A DNA stretch of 7,289 bases, taken from positions 1-7,289 of the forward strand of contig CASEGD010000076.1 in NCBI GenBank assembly GCA_949287345.1, written 5' to 3'. The stretch comes from an uncultured Phascolarctobacterium sp. (lineage in GTDB: Bacteria; Bacillota; Negativicutes; Acidaminococcales; Acidaminococcaceae). The notes beneath the pieces were generated by a model. It saw only the letters and a program-made list of their open reading frames with translations. It was not told the DNA's origin and made no database searches. The translations under genes were made by a program, and so were the position numbers. The first letter of the stretch is position 1. Every line of letters begins with the position of its first letter. This document shows positions 6,288-7,289 of the stretch, one piece after another.

Positions 6288-6319
6288 AAAAAGCCGGGAG
6301 TGCCAGCTCCCGGCTTTTT
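6288..6319. terminator. Bidirectional terminator shared by the antisense RNA and the toxin mRNA
   Basis: The stem AAAAAGCCGGGAG (6288-6300) pairs perfectly with CTCCCGGCTTTTT (6307-6319) around a 6-nt loop; both strands end in a T run. In the toxin mRNA the loop reads CUGGCA, which contains CUGG, a YUNR U-turn motif of the kind used for kissing contacts between antisense RNAs and their targets. Confidence 0.9.
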
Positions 6320-6338
6320 AATTAGGCTCACTGTGATT

Positions 6339-6428
6339 TTACAGGTATCTGTCGAACCATTTGCAGATGTAGTACGATATTACGCCTGCCATAACAGATG
6401 CAAAAAAGGTTGATAAGTTTTCGTTCAT
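6339..6428 (-). CDS. Small membrane peptide, putative Fst-like type I toxin (29 residues)
   Basis: A 29-residue peptide: short polar N-terminus (MNENL), one hydrophobic helix (about residues 6-22, FFASVMAGVISYYIC) and a charged/aromatic tail KWFDRYL. This is the shape of Fst/Ldr-type membrane toxins, which damage or disturb the membrane when overproduced. It lacks the transmembrane proline seen in many Fst proteins, so the family assignment rests mainly on locus structure. The start is firm: AAGGAGGT (6436-6443) lies 7 nt before the ATG at 6426-6428. The mRNA would run from about 6464 to 6288 (about 177 nt), driven by the promoter at 6471-6499 and ending in the terminator shared with the convergent antisense RNA. 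A 5' hairpin masks the ribosome site. An alternative is a harmless small membrane protein with an antisense regulator. Confidence 0.82.
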   Translation of the reverse strand: MNENLSTFFASVMAGVISYYICKWFDRYL

Positions 6429-6432
6429 TGGC
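6404..6432 (+). repeat. Direct repeat copy B (over the toxin start codon)
   Basis: AAAAGGTTG (6404-6412), 9 nt, CGTTCATTGGC (6422-6432), same orientation as copy A. On the toxin mRNA this is GCCAATGAACG, spanning the AUG, and CAACCTTTT in codons 6-9. It gives the antisense RNA two seed sites of 11 and 9 bp. Confidence 0.9.
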
Positions 6433-6438
6433 TACACC

Positions 6439-6456
6439 TCCTTCCTGCTGGAAGGA
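6439..6456 (-). promoter_or_regulatory. 5' UTR hairpin masking the toxin Shine-Dalgarno
   Basis: In the toxin mRNA UCCUUCC (6450-6456) pairs with GGAAGGA (6439-6445) around loop AGCA. The 3' arm overlaps five bases of the AAGGAGGT ribosome site (6436-6443). In pAD1 RNA I an upstream helix likewise covers the Fst ribosome site and prevents early translation. Confidence 0.75.
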
Positions 6457-6470
6457 ATCACAGCTTTTCT

Positions 6471-6499
6471 ATTATGCCTGACAAATATAAAACTGTCAA
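6471..6499 (-). promoter_or_regulatory. Promoter of the toxin mRNA
   Basis: On the minus strand a perfect TTGACA (6494-6499), 17 bp, CATAAT (6471-6476). Start near 6464, giving a leader of about 36 nt that begins just before the masking hairpin. Confidence 0.8.
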
Positions 6500-6514
6500 T
6501 GTTTTATACAAAAT

Positions 6515-6546
6515 AAAAAATCCCCGCAGTTTGCTGCGGGGATTTT
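6515..6546 (-). terminator. Intrinsic terminator of the UPF0173 hydrolase gene
   Basis: AAAATCCCCGCAG (6517-6529) pairs perfectly with CTGCGGGGATTTT (6534-6546) around a 4-nt loop. Read leftward it is followed by TTTTTTATTTTG, an excellent T tract. It lies 20 bp past the hydrolase stop and insulates the toxin promoter from upstream transcription. Confidence 0.9.
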
Positions 6547-6565
6547 GCTTTACTGGCTATGAAAT

Positions 6566-7252
6566 TTATTCCAGCTCAATGCTTTCGCCGACGGGAACAA
6601 CCAGCACTTTGGCGCTGCCGTCCGTTTCAACTTTTGCTTTGTAAGCGTCAACGTCCTGCGCAATCAGCGGCCAGGTGTTGTAGTGTACGGGGATTACATA
6701 TTTAGCCTTCAAAAATTCAGCGGCAATCGCTGCATCGGCCGGCCCCATGGTAAAGTTATCGCCGATAGGCAATACGGCGTAATCAAACGGGTCAAGGCGC
6801 TGCAAAAGCTGCATGTCGCCAAACAGCGCAGTGTCACCGGCAAAGTACAGTTTGGTGCCGTAAAAATCTACAATAAAGCCGCAGGCATGTCCACCGGCTA
6901 CGCCGCTGCCATGGAAGGCAGGCACAATGCGCACATGGCCGAAATCAAATTTATGGGTGCCGCCTAAATGCATGCCGTGCGCTTTGCAGCCGTTTTCACC
7001 GGCAAGACCTGCTACTTCGGCGGTGCTGATTACAGTTGCATCGCAGGCTTTGGCGATGTCGAAGGCGCTGCCTATGTGGTCAAAGTGCGCATGGCTGATT
7101 AAAATATATTCTACGTTCAAACCTTTCAATGCTTCGGCGTCGCCCGGTTTAAATTTGGGGCAGCCTTCCAGATACGGGTCGAAAATAATGTTGTGCCCTT
7201 CGTGGCTTAACATAAAGCAGGCGTGGTTGATATACTTAAACGTGGTTGACAT
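6566..7252 (-). CDS. UPF0173 family metal-dependent hydrolase (metallo-beta-lactamase fold)
   Basis: A 228-residue cytoplasmic protein of the metallo-beta-lactamase fold and full length for the UPF0173 (YtkL-like) family. Visible motifs are FDP (24-26), the metal-binding HAHFDH (54-59), a conserved His after the strand VPAF (H114), GDT (139-141) and VIPVHYNTWPLI with H191. The H54, H56, D58, H59, H114, D140 and H191 set is the expected two-metal site. The family is widespread and its physiological substrate is unsettled. The ATG at 7250-7252 has AAAAGGAG (7261-7268) 8 nt upstream. It is monocistronic, with a -10 element at the window edge and a strong terminator after it. Confidence 0.93.
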   Translation of the reverse strand: MSTTFKYINHACFMLSHEGHNIIFDPYLEGCPKFKPGDAEALKGLNVEYILISHAHFDHIGSAFDIAKACDATVISTAEVAGLAGENGCKAHGMHLGGTHKFDFGHVRIVPAFHGSGVAGGHACGFIVDFYGTKLYFAGDTALFGDMQLLQRLDPFDYAVLPIGDNFTMGPADAAIAAEFLKAKYVIPVHYNTWPLIAQDVDAYKAKVETDGSAKVLVVPVGESIELE

Positions 7253-7283
7253 GTAATCATCTCCTTTTGCATAGCTTTATTTT

Positions 7284-7289
7284 ATTATA
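7284..7289 (-). promoter_or_regulatory. Probable -10 element of the UPF0173 gene
   Basis: On the minus strand the last six bases read TATAAT. A start near 7277 would leave a leader of about 25 nt. The -35 is outside the window. Confidence 0.5.

Larger units (their letters stand above)
6256..6319 (+). ncRNA. Putative antisense RNA antitoxin (RNA II-like) of a type I toxin-antitoxin system
   Basis: A transcript of about 64 nt bounded by a strong promoter and an intrinsic terminator. It folds into a 5' hairpin, GTATG (6267-6271) with CATAC (6283-6287), whose loop displays TCGTTCATTGG, then the terminator hairpin (6288-6319). Two blocks, AAAAGGTTG (6258-6266) and CGTTCATTGGC (6273-6283), recur at 6404-6412 and 6422-6432. 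Because the toxin is read from the opposite strand, these blocks are complementary to the toxin mRNA; the second covers its start codon. The terminator part is also fully complementary to the toxin mRNA 3' end. Size and layout match RNA II of the pAD1 par locus. The RNA would block translation or destabilise the toxin mRNA. Inferred from sequence architecture. Confidence 0.8.

Noticed and set aside
6269..6325. 18-codon open frame beginning ATG-TCG within the antisense RNA
   Set aside because: It has no proper ribosome site, its ATG lies in the hairpin stem, and it runs through the terminator; the duplicated anti-start block explains the ATG region better.
1..7289. CRISPR arrays, insertion sequences, prophage attachment sites at the tRNAs
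   Set aside because: No spaced repeat array, no transposase or integrase frame, and no duplicated tRNA 3' end are present in the window.

Overview
The window looks like chromosomal DNA from a low-to-moderate GC Firmicute. Sigma-A type promoters, strong AGGAGG-like ribosome sites, frequent GTG starts and gene content fit the Negativicutes (Acidaminococcaceae / Phascolarctobacterium-like). That placement is an inference from protein style, not a database result.

Left part (1-3530). The 5' end of a leftward glutamate-synthase-small-subunit-type oxidoreductase runs off the left edge. Divergent from it is a rightward three-gene unit: an M20-family amidohydrolase, a DUF3100 membrane protein and a 148-residue membrane protein. 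The last two overlap by ATGA and probably form one transporter for the hydrolase's substrate or product. A monocistronic 148-residue protein of unknown function follows, with its own promoter and terminator.

Middle part (3534-5995). A leftward ABC-F family ATPase is divergent from a rightward YhcH/YjgK/YiaL-type cupin. A perfect-consensus promoter (TTGACA-N17-TATAAT) then drives a tRNA operon, Asn(GTT)-Glu(TTC)-Val(TAC), all three with encoded CCA.

Right part (5996-7289). Downstream of tRNA-Val lies a segment of about 150 nt whose ends pair in a 23-bp helix enclosing further helices and two hairpins. It is a strong candidate structured RNA of a family I do not recognise. Next is the most interesting locus, 6221-6499, which has every architectural element of an Fst/par(pAD1)-type type I toxin-antitoxin system. 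A 29-residue membrane peptide is encoded on the minus strand behind its own promoter and a 5' hairpin covering its Shine-Dalgarno. A convergent small RNA of about 64 nt has its own strong promoter. The two share one bidirectional terminator, and a split direct repeat makes the small RNA complementary to the toxin start-codon region. The window closes with a leftward UPF0173 metallo-beta-lactamase-fold hydrolase.
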